Source: Nitrososphaerota archaeon (GTDB lineage Archaea > Thermoproteota > Nitrososphaeria > Nitrososphaerales > Gagatemarchaeaceae). Taken from it: a stretch of 64,000 nt of DNA. Positions 57,823-64,000 of the stretch are shown here, piece by piece. The notes under the pieces were generated by a model. That model was not told the DNA's origin and did not search any database. It saw only the letters and a program-made list of their open reading frames with translations. Where the stretch lies: assembly GCA_027887005.1 (NCBI GenBank), contig JAPCJI010000007.1, positions 1-64,000 of the forward strand, in the 5' to 3' direction. The first letter of the stretch is position 1. Every line of letters starts with the position of its first letter. A program made the position numbers and the translations under genes.

Positions 57823-58176
57823 CTACTCGACCGCGATTAGTTTCGCCTCCAAGCCTTCCTGCACCCGCAGAGAGGAGCCGCAATCGGGGCACGCGAACGC
57901 CGGGTCGATGCCGTGTTCGTGCCTTTCTAGTTTCAGCCTCCCCGTGAATCCGCACCTTGGGCATTCGACCGAGCCCTTCGTGAAGCGCACCTGGAGCTTT
58001 GCCGTTTCCACCCTCGTTCCCTTCGAGAGGACCGCGAACGCCGACGTCAGAGACTCCCTGGTTAGCCCCAGCATCTCGCCGACCTCCACTCTGATCACCA
58101 GTGGGCCCCTCTTCCTTCCCCTCGTCTCCTCGAGCACCGACTGCAGTATCTTGTCTGCGAAGACGTACTCGTGCAA
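57823..58176 (-). CDS. hypA: Hydrogenase nickel-insertion protein HypA
   Basis: 117 aa from TTG 58176, chosen because HypA needs Met-His-Glu at the N-terminus (MHEYVFADKI): His2 is a nickel ligand. A TTG three codons upstream would break this. The zinc site is CPRCGF (about 71-76) and CPDCGS (about 94-99). Delivers Ni to the large subunit with HypB, which is not in the window. First gene of the operon; a TATA-like CTAAATAAC lies about 26 bases upstream, and a second, dyad-linked promoter lies at 58313-58351. Confidence 0.92.
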   Translation of the reverse strand: MHEYVFADKILQSVLEETRGRKRGPLVIRVEVGEMLGLTRESLTSAFAVLSKGTRVETAKLQVRFTKGSVECPRCGFTGRLKLERHEHGIDPAFACPDCGSSLRVQEGLEAKLIAVE

Positions 58177-58198
58177 TGAATGCAACCAAGCCTCGGAT

Positions 58199-58207
58199 GT
58201 TATTTAG
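58199..58207 (-). promoter_or_regulatory. Proximal TATA box of the hypA-hydrogenase operon
   Basis: CTAAATAAC on the minus strand, 23-31 bases before the hypA TTG, giving a leaderless transcript. No dyad lies immediately upstream of this box, unlike the distal promoter at 58313-58351, so it may provide basal expression. Confidence 0.5.
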
Positions 58208-58313
58208 ACTGTCGCAGATGGAGGTATGAATGGTCGGGAGCTCTCGCACATCTGTCGGGAAGTAGATGGTCGAAGCATTCATGATTCATTCGTTTTTGGC
58301 CGAATTGCGTCCC

Positions 58314-58351
58314 TGTTTAAGAGGACGGGTCGTTTCTTACTGTTGAGAATC
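58314..58351 (-). promoter_or_regulatory. Distal dyad operator plus TATA of the hydrogenase operon (site f)
   Basis: Read on the minus strand: GATTCTCA (58351-58344), spacer ACAG, TAAGAAAC (58339-58332), nine bases (GACCCGTCC), then TCTTAAACA (58322-58314). The TATA box points toward hypA, with a predicted transcript start near 58290 and about a 115-base leader. On the plus strand no TATA follows at the required distance. Confidence 0.65.
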
Positions 58352-58357
58352 GTCTCT

Positions 58358-58843
58358 TCAGGAACCCAGGTCTGTCAGGAATTTCTTGTTGGCCTCGACG
58401 GTCTGCTTGAGCGCGTTGTCCCAGCCCTTCCTTTCGACCGCTGATTTTGTCATCAGCCTCCTCATGGCCGCGTTGAGGTCGTCGAGGCTGGCAGCCGCCA
58501 TTCCCACTTTGTCCACCGTGGAGACGAAGTCAGGATCGTTAATCTTGATCTTAAAGCCGTTCTTGTTGAGGAAGACAAGGCCCGCCACCAGGGCGGTCCT
58601 CTTGTTCCCAGCGTGGAAGTGCTGGCCGCTCGCGATCTTGAAGACAAGGAGGGAGGCCTTCTCCGGGACAGCTTCCTCGAAATCCTGGTTGTCCGCCCGG
58701 GAGGCGACCTCCTGGAGCAACTCCTCGAGCTTCTCCCCGTCTGCCTGGGTGTACTCGTGGGGCTCCCGAGTGAGCAGGACCACTTCCTTGTTTGCTTCGA
58801 CAAGGGTTGGGAAGTCCATGTGATGGATGGGTTTTTTCGCCAC
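58358..58843 (-). CDS. Fic/Doc-family protein (death-on-curing type)
   Basis: 161 aa from GTG 58843, placed about 25-30 bases after a TATA-like CGGTTAAATGC (58866-58876). The Fic motif HFHAGNKRTALVAGLVFLN (about 75-93) matches the Doc signature HxFxxGNKRT, where the catalytic histidine starts the loop. Fic/Doc enzymes transfer nucleotide or phosphate groups to target proteins; Doc phosphorylates EF-Tu. No antitoxin gene is seen beside it (the upstream 170 bases contain no convincing frame). ATG 58819 is an alternative start. Confidence 0.8.
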   Translation of the reverse strand: MAKKPIHHMDFPTLVEANKEVVLLTREPHEYTQADGEKLEELLQEVASRADNQDFEEAVPEKASLLVFKIASGQHFHAGNKRTALVAGLVFLNKNGFKIKINDPDFVSTVDKVGMAAASLDDLNAAMRRLMTKSAVERKGWDNALKQTVEANKKFLTDLGS

Positions 58844-59015
58844 GGGCAATCGCGCCAACCTCTTGCATTTAACCGATTGAGAGGAACCAAGCGTCGGGTT
58901 CCGCAAAGTCTTTAGGAGCAAACGAAGGTCGGTGTTTGGTTGCAGCCTCCCGTCTCTGACCTCGTCGAGGAATCAACCCGGATCCTCTCGGCGGCATCCG
59001 ATTCGGGGGTCACGC

Positions 59016-60317
59016 TCAAAGGAAGGCTGCGGCAATCGACGCGTCCAGTGCGCCCGCGGCGCTCACTATCTCGTTTGCAGTGATCAACAGGGGGGGCTGA
59101 ACACGGAGGACGTTCTTGTGGATGCCGCCGACGCCTATGAGAAAACCGCGTTTCATCATCTCCGCTTTGACCGCCGCTGCCTGCTTCTTCGCTGGCGTCT
59201 TCTTCGAGTCGGTGACGAGCTCGACCCCAATCATAAGCCCCTTCCCTCTAACCTCCCCGACCTGGACCCGCTTCGTGGCGACCTCCCCCAGCAGCTTCAT
59301 TATTTGAGACCCTCTCCGGGCTGAGTTCAGGACGAGGCGCTCCCTCTTCATGACTCCGAGGGCCGCCAGGCCCGCGGCGCAGCAGACTGGGTTGCCACCG
59401 AAGGTCGAGAAGTGGTCCCCAGGGTCCATCGATCCGGAGACTTCGCTGGTAGCGAGAATCGCTGCCAGGGGGAGGCCCCCTCCTAGCCCCTTCGCTAGGG
59501 CCATGATGTCGGGCTTCAACCCCCAGTGTTCGCTCGCGAACATCTTCCCGGTGCGACCTATCCCGGTCTGGACCTCGTCGGCGATGAATGCGATGCCCCT
59601 CTCTTTGCATATGCGGAGCACAGCGGGGAGGTAGTTGTCTGGGGGAACGATGATTCCGCCTTCGCCGAGGATGGGTTCGATGATCATTGCGGAGACGTCT
59701 CCCGGCAGATAGGAATCGAGGATCTCGGACAAGGTGTCCGCGCTTCGCCTCCCGAACTCGTCAGGAGAGAGGCCGGAGCCGTATCTGTAGTGGTAGGGCG
59801 GCGGCACGTGGACGACACCAGGGTAGCTTGCGAAATTGCCGAGTTTCTCCTTGTACTTGTGCTGGCCGGTCAGGGTGAGCGAAAGGCCGAGGCGCCCGTG
59901 GAAGGACCCCTGCAGGGCGATTAGGACCATCCCGCTGTTCCCTCTAACTGTGGCCAGCTTCTTGGCGAACTTCACGCTCCCCTCGACCGCCTCGGCGCCG
60001 CTGTTCGCGAAGAAACACCTCTCAAGGCCCCTGGGTGCAATCCGGCAGAGCTCGGCTGCCAGGAGCGGGGAGATGTCGTTGTGGTAGGTGCCGGAGACGT
60101 GTATGTATCGGCGGGCCTGTTTTGAAATTGCCTTCACGACTTCGGGGTGGGCGTGGCCTACGTTGGCCACCGCGATCCCCGAGAAGAGGTCGGTGTATCG
60201 TTTGCCTGAGACGTCCCAGACATGGGTCCCTCGAGCCCTGGCGACAACCACGTCCTCCTGGGCGGGGATGCCGATGGAATGCGACTCTTCGAGGTTTACC
60301 AGAGACTCGCGTCTCAC
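59016..60317 (-). CDS. Class III aminotransferase (4-aminobutyrate/acetylornithine type)
   Basis: 433 aa. PLP-enzyme motifs: FFANSGAEAVEGSVK (about 103-117), the glycine-rich SFHGRLGLSL, IADEVQTGIGRTGKMFA (about 243-259) and the Schiff-base lysine in MALAKGLGGGLPLAA (about 278). Transfers an amino group from an omega-amino acid to 2-oxoglutarate or pyruvate. 4-aminobutyrate and 5-aminovalerate are the common substrates for this pattern. About 95 bases upstream and 170 bases downstream hold no further gene. Confidence 0.88.
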   Translation of the reverse strand: MRRESLVNLEESHSIGIPAQEDVVVARARGTHVWDVSGKRYTDLFSGIAVANVGHAHPEVVKAISKQARRYIHVSGTYHNDISPLLAAELCRIAPRGLERCFFANSGAEAVEGSVKFAKKLATVRGNSGMVLIALQGSFHGRLGLSLTLTGQHKYKEKLGNFASYPGVVHVPPPYHYRYGSGLSPDEFGRRSADTLSEILDSYLPGDVSAMIIEPILGEGGIIVPPDNYLPAVLRICKERGIAFIADEVQTGIGRTGKMFASEHWGLKPDIMALAKGLGGGLPLAAILATSEVSGSMDPGDHFSTFGGNPVCCAAGLAALGVMKRERLVLNSARRGSQIMKLLGEVATKRVQVGEVRGKGLMIGVELVTDSKKTPAKKQAAAVKAEMMKRGFLIGVGGIHKNVLRVQPPLLITANEIVSAAGALDASIAAAFL

Positions 60318-60381
60318 AGCGACGAGATGCAGTCCCTGCGGTAGTTAAGCTTGAAAGTAAAACGGCTGGAGAAGCTTTTGT

Positions 60382-60639
60382 CTATTCTGGGGGGATTTCC
60401 TTGAACGTCATGTCGTAGGGAATTCCGCCCTTGGACCTGTACCACCGCACTAGGAAGTAGTACCCGATCGCAAGGAGGAACCCTAGGACGAGGGGGCCGA
60501 TGAACCAGTTGAAGTCGCACCCGACCGCTCCGCGGCCCGGACAACCGAGGGTGTAGAAGGTCTGGTTGTAGGTGTACTCGCCTATGGTGGCTAGACCGTA
60601 GACCAAAGACACTACAGTGAAGGACCAACCACAGGGCAT
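60382..60639 (-). pseudogene. C-terminal remnant of an APC permease, or a small membrane protein
   Basis: 85 codons from ATG 60639 encode two hydrophobic segments and end in YRSKGGIPYDMTFKEIPPE. That ending parallels the last residues of the full permease at 62186 (RGKGVDVELAFREVPPL), so the unit looks like the last two helices of such a transporter. Cysteines at 33 and 41 in the loop are not in the full permease. It could be a free-standing small protein; a truncated gene is the simpler reading. Confidence 0.5.
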
Positions 60640-60679
60640 TGGGTAACGTAAAATAACACGTCGTCGAAGGAATACCAAC

Positions 60680-61123
60680 TTGCCCTCCGATAAGGACCAG
60701 GTCGGATACGTCATGTCGAAGAAGGTGGTGACAGTGACCCAGGACGCACCAATCGCCTCAGTGCTGAAGCTCATGGTGAAACATGGGATAGGTTCGGTCG
60801 TCGTCCTAGAGGGGGGAAAGCCAGTCGGGATGATCACGGAAAGGGACTTCGTCAACCAGATCTCGGAGCATGGAGCCAGGGCCCTGGAAGGAAGGGTCAG
60901 CCGGGTCGCCTCTCGGCCGCTGGTATCGGTCGGCCCGAAAACCGAGATTTGGGAGGCCTTCACCATCATGCTGCGCAAGAAGATCAGGCGCTTGGCAGTC
61001 ATGAAGGATGAGAGGCTCGTAGGAATTGTGACAGAGAGAGACCTCTTCAGGTGGGTTGTGATGGTGGCCTACGAACCGAACATCCCTGCGGAAATCAGCA
61101 AGCTGATCGCCCAGAACCCCTGA
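60680..61123 (+). CDS. Tandem CBS-domain protein
   Basis: 147 aa, TTG start about 27 bases after a TATA-like GTAAAATAAC (60648-60657). Two CBS repeats ending in GMITERDFVNQI (about 54-65) and GIVTERDLFRWVV (about 117-129). No additional domain. CBS pairs bind adenine nucleotides or S-adenosylmethionine and regulate partner proteins; the partner is unknown here. Confidence 0.85.
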   Translation: MPSDKDQVGYVMSKKVVTVTQDAPIASVLKLMVKHGIGSVVVLEGGKPVGMITERDFVNQISEHGARALEGRVSRVASRPLVSVGPKTEIWEAFTIMLRKKIRRLAVMKDERLVGIVTERDLFRWVVMVAYEPNIPAEISKLIAQNP

Positions 61124-61152
61124 GATAAACCTGGGAACCGTTCGTTTCTAGG

Positions 61153-62124
61153 CTACCCGGACGTGAACTGGTAGGATTCCATCTTGTCGTCCTTCAGGTT
61201 GATTATTACCCCACGGAGCGTCCCTTCGGTGTATTCGCTTCCGGGGTTGAAGCACATGGTCCTTCCCAGCTTGTAGAAGCACCTCGATTCGTGCACATGG
61301 CCGTGGAGGCTCAGTAGAGGCTGGTACTTTTCCAGGATGTTGAAGACGGCGTGACTGCCTATGGGGCCTTCGATTGGCTGGCCGTAGTGCTGGTACTTCA
61401 GGTCCTTGTTGAGCCAGATTGCCAGGTCCATCCCGGTGTCGAAGGGAGGGACGTGTATCGTGAATATCGCTTTCCTGCAGTTCGCCACCTTGGATACGAT
61501 CTTCTCCAGCGCGACTTCGAGCTCCTCCTCCGAAAGGTCTCGGGGCAGGTTCCAAGGGGTCATGTTCGAGTAGCCAGACGCAGCCATTTCGTATCCGAGT
61601 ACGTCTGCAATCTCTCCTTCGCAGTAGCTGACGTGGGCTGTGCCGTGCGACCTCATGAAGTCGTCAACTGCGAAGGGGTCGTCGTTCCCGCCGGTTATGA
61701 AGAGCGGTATGCCGCTCTTGGCCAGCTCCTCCTCCGCGCGGTCGACCCATCGTTCGAGCACCTCGAGCATCTTCTCAAGGAAGATCTTGTCGACCTTGCC
61801 CTTGTCGCTCTTCAGCTCTTCGTACTCCGACCTGGTGGTCGTGTAGACGTAGTATCCCGCTGTCCTGACCGTCTCTTCCATTGCTTTCATCTCGGCGTCG
61901 TCTTTGAGATGGACAGGGTTGCCCTGGAAATCCGTGAAGTACGACCCGTCTGATTCTCTTATGAAAGGGGCCAGGAATTTCCCGGTGAGGTCTCCTCCCA
62001 GAATGAGCGCGTCGGCCTTATAGTACTCCGCGGCCCTGAGGAATTTGCTGAAAGTCCGCTCGGAAGAATGGACGTCTGTGGCGAAGAAGAGCCTCTTTCG
62101 AGGAGCGGTTCCTTGAGGTGCCAT
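61153..62124 (-). CDS. Calcineurin-like metallophosphoesterase
   Basis: 323 aa, ATG start. Motifs in order: FFATDVHSSE (about 13-22), LILGGDLTGK (about 41-50), TGGNDDPF (about 149-156), HVPPFDTG (about 223-230) and SLHGHVHESR (about 278-287): the complete dimetal site of the family. A long acidic insertion (about 75-130) precedes GND. Substrate (nucleotide, phosphodiester or protein) unknown. Confidence 0.86.
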   Translation of the reverse strand: MAPQGTAPRKRLFFATDVHSSERTFSKFLRAAEYYKADALILGGDLTGKFLAPFIRESDGSYFTDFQGNPVHLKDDAEMKAMEETVRTAGYYVYTTTRSEYEELKSDKGKVDKIFLEKMLEVLERWVDRAEEELAKSGIPLFITGGNDDPFAVDDFMRSHGTAHVSYCEGEIADVLGYEMAASGYSNMTPWNLPRDLSEEELEVALEKIVSKVANCRKAIFTIHVPPFDTGMDLAIWLNKDLKYQHYGQPIEGPIGSHAVFNILEKYQPLLSLHGHVHESRCFYKLGRTMCFNPGSEYTEGTLRGVIINLKDDKMESYQFTSG

Positions 62125-62185
62125 CAGTACTCATCCGGTTCCATGCTGCATTGTGGGTGGTAGGGTCTCTTCCCAGTTGAGCGTG

Positions 62186-63829
62186 TCAGAGCGGCGGAAC
62201 TTCCCTGAAAGCGAGTTCGACGTCGACCCCCTTTCCTCTCAGGTAGTACTTGTTCCCGAACCAGTACGCCCCCAGGCCCACGATGAGGACGCCCATCATG
62301 TACAGACTTGCCGTCGAGTTGATGAACAGATTCGCGACCGTGAGCTCGTAGTAGATCAGAGTCCCCTGAAGTGCGAGGCCCGCGATGCCACCGAGAACTA
62401 TGGCCGGAACCCCGGCGATTACCCACCTCTTCGCCGGAGAGGTCTCCCAGACCGCCTTCATCCTCTTGCGGTACGGAAACAGTATCGCGGCCAGCATTGT
62501 GAAGAATTGGAAGAAGCTTGCCGCAAGGGAAGTGTACAAAGTGTAGTAATAGGCTTGGCCTACGAAGTTGTAGAGATACCCGACGATAATCCCCATGACC
62601 AGGTAGGTTATCCCGACGTTGACCAGCTGTCTGAAGCGCCTGCCTATCCTACCGAACCATTCAGGCCAGACCCTGTCCAGGCTCGCGGCGAGCATTATCC
62701 TCGAACCGCCGACGTAGTTAACCCAGCACTCCCAGATTCCGATGGCGAGCACCCCAAGGCCCACAAGGATTGCTGGAACTGCGCCAAGAGATGAAACAAA
62801 GTTCGTGTACCAGGGGTATATCGGAAATGAAATCAGACCGTTGAAGGCCGCATACCCCGCCGCTCCCAGGAAGTTCTTTCCTACAAGGTTGACGAGTTCG
62901 ACCGCCCAGATGATGCAGAAGATCGCCGCCAGCCAGAGCGACCCCAGCGTAAGGGTCGTCATCCGCTTGAGGCTCTCTGCTCCCTTGACCTCGCCCAGGT
63001 TCAGGAAGACCCACATCGGCCACGCCAGTACGATCCAGACGAGGGTGCCCATCCCGATGATGTCGTGGAGACTGCCGCCATTCCCGCTGACGAACCCGGC
63101 CGACGTAGATGCGTTGATGACGTATTGGTAGTAGTTCGTGTGGGTGGGGTCGAGCTGACCCATCAGCCCGTTATAGGATGAGACGAAGCTCGCGTGGGAC
63201 GTCACCGCCATGTACACCGTTAGGGCAGCCATCGAGATGAGGACGAAGATGAAGCCATACCTGCCGGCCTTCAGGCCCGGAGTGATGCCGGGCAGGAACA
63301 TCAGAAAGACGACGACGTTGACTGCGACTGTCCCCGCGAAGATTCCTGTTGGTGTGCCCAGCCATGTCCCCGCGTTGATCAGTCCCTGGTTTCCCAACTG
63401 GACGCCCAGGGCCGTAAGCATCGGAGAGGAGCTGAACGACGTGACCCACCAGCCATTGAGCGCGATCCAGATGAACAGGCTGAACGCCATGATCATCATG
63501 GTGACAAATCCGATCGAGCCGTGCAGAATCCTGCTCTGCCAGACGTAGTCCCCTCCGCTCCTTGGCATCGAGGAGGCGAGCATCGAATAGGCGATGAACA
63601 TGGGGGTGGCCCATACTGCGATCACCAGGATGCTGAGGGCAAGGTCCCCGTTGGGGAAGGCGAAGTATCCCTGGAGGTAGAGGTAGGCGATGCCTGGGAT
63701 CAGCAGCATCGACCAGGCCACGTTGTAGATTAGGACGTCGAGAGCGCCGAATTGCCTAGTAAGACCCGATGACGAGCGCCTGAAAACCGTGACGCCTGCA
63801 GACTTTGCCAGATCCTCCTGTTTGGCCAA
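62186..63829 (-). CDS. APC-superfamily amino-acid/amine permease
   Basis: 547 aa, about 12-13 membrane segments. Opens with TRQFGALDVLIYNVAWSMLL; the PRSGGDYVWQSRILHGSIGF segment (about 89-108) is the helix-3 signature of amino acid permeases. ATG start with TATA-like GCTTAAATAAC about 28-36 bases upstream. Longer than the permease at 36403 and of a different subgroup. Substrate unknown. Confidence 0.85.
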   Translation of the reverse strand: MAKQEDLAKSAGVTVFRRSSSGLTRQFGALDVLIYNVAWSMLLIPGIAYLYLQGYFAFPNGDLALSILVIAVWATPMFIAYSMLASSMPRSGGDYVWQSRILHGSIGFVTMMIMAFSLFIWIALNGWWVTSFSSSPMLTALGVQLGNQGLINAGTWLGTPTGIFAGTVAVNVVVFLMFLPGITPGLKAGRYGFIFVLISMAALTVYMAVTSHASFVSSYNGLMGQLDPTHTNYYQYVINASTSAGFVSGNGGSLHDIIGMGTLVWIVLAWPMWVFLNLGEVKGAESLKRMTTLTLGSLWLAAIFCIIWAVELVNLVGKNFLGAAGYAAFNGLISFPIYPWYTNFVSSLGAVPAILVGLGVLAIGIWECWVNYVGGSRIMLAASLDRVWPEWFGRIGRRFRQLVNVGITYLVMGIIVGYLYNFVGQAYYYTLYTSLAASFFQFFTMLAAILFPYRKRMKAVWETSPAKRWVIAGVPAIVLGGIAGLALQGTLIYYELTVANLFINSTASLYMMGVLIVGLGAYWFGNKYYLRGKGVDVELAFREVPPL

Positions 63830-63914
63830 GTAAGCGCCGTTGAGTAGTGGATGTTGTTATTTAAGCCTGAATTGCTTCGGAAAAATGCAAAAAGCGAGTG
63901 CTATCCGAGGTTGG

Positions 63915-64000
63915 TCATCCCCTGTAGAGGTCCTCGACGTCGTTGTACCATTTCCTCGACTCTCCGACCCTGGCCCTGACCTTCCAAGAGAGACTCTTTG
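63915..64000 (-). CDS. 3' end of a gene running off the window (uncertain frame)
   Basis: On the minus strand a frame open from the window edge ends in ESRKWYNDVEDLYRG and a TGA at 63915-63917. The composition is protein-like, but with only 28 codons the frame and function cannot be confirmed. The roughly 50 bases after it lead into the permease promoter. Confidence 0.3.
   Translation of the reverse strand, partial: KSLSWKVRARVGESRKWYNDVEDLYRG

Noticed and set aside
57302-58282. Single 326-codon protein instead of separate protease and HypA
   Set aside because: The upper half is an out-of-frame reading of hypA, whose Met-His-Glu start and two CxxC pairs are clear; the protease starts at 57805.
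60640-61002. N-terminal extension of the small membrane protein at 60382
   Set aside because: The extension is antisense to the CBS-domain gene and lacks permease features; only the last 85 codons are credible.
1-64000. CRISPR arrays, prophage modules, rRNA genes
   Set aside because: No regularly spaced repeats, no phage structural genes and no rRNA-like sequence were seen.

Overview
The window is archaeal chromosomal DNA of fairly high G+C. Many genes have a TATA-like box about 25-30 bases before the start codon with no room for a leader (leaderless transcription). TTG and GTG starts are common, the one tRNA carries a short intron at position 37/38 with a relaxed bulge-helix-bulge, and the metabolism is built on ferredoxin-dependent 2-oxoacid oxidation. 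No rRNA or marker gene fixes the lineage. A Thermoproteota (Nitrososphaeria-like) or Thermoplasmatota-type heterotroph would fit, and I cannot choose between them.

Layout. 0-3.3 kb: sulfur-handling operon (DsrE2-like, TusA, sulfide:quinone-oxidoreductase-like flavoprotein, ArsR) and a convergent TusA-cupin fusion, then tRNA-Ser(UGA). 3.5-19 kb: transporter, acetyltransferases, a beta-oxidation set (3-hydroxyacyl-CoA dehydrogenase, two crotonases, thiolase, thioesterase, aldehyde dehydrogenase) interrupted by an IS6-type transposase scar, cobalamin adenosyltransferase, peroxiredoxin and malic enzyme. 19-26.7 kb: a copper and electron-transfer island (copper ATPase, cupredoxins, Rieske protein, cytochrome b, VKOR-like membrane protein). 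28.8-37.8 kb: an aromatic degradation cluster of homoprotocatechuate type with an amino-acid permease. 37.9-41.1 kb: phosphate permease with its DUF47 partner, PadR and a SHOCT protein. 41.3-46.8 kb: pyruvate phosphate dikinase and a four-subunit 2-oxoacid:ferredoxin oxidoreductase. 48.1-58.2 kb: a hydrogenase region. 58.4-64 kb: Doc-like protein, aminotransferase, CBS protein, phosphoesterase, permease.

Two things stand out. First, the ten-subunit 'complex I-like' operon (49.5-57.3 kb) is a group 4 [NiFe]-hydrogenase: its NuoD-like subunit keeps both CxxC nickel-iron ligand pairs and a cleavable tail, its NuoB-like subunit has the hydrogenase CNGC motif, and HypA and a HycI-type protease head the operon. 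It nevertheless carries NuoA-, NuoJ- and NuoK-like subunits. A HypC-like gene and an uncharacterised partner lie beside its 3' end. Second, a dyad close to GTTTCTCA-N4-TGAGAATC, about 9 bases upstream of a TATA box, recurs at seven places: before the sulfur operon, the TusA-cupin gene, malic enzyme, the cupredoxin/Rieske/cytochrome b operon, the VKOR-like gene, the 2-oxoacid oxidoreductase operon and the hydrogenase operon. This looks like one energy or redox regulon. The likely logic, which is inference, is that 2-oxoacid oxidation makes reduced ferredoxin and the hydrogenase oxidises it with ion pumping, while the cytochrome b/Rieske/cupredoxin chain and sulfide oxidation serve respiration under a common regulator.
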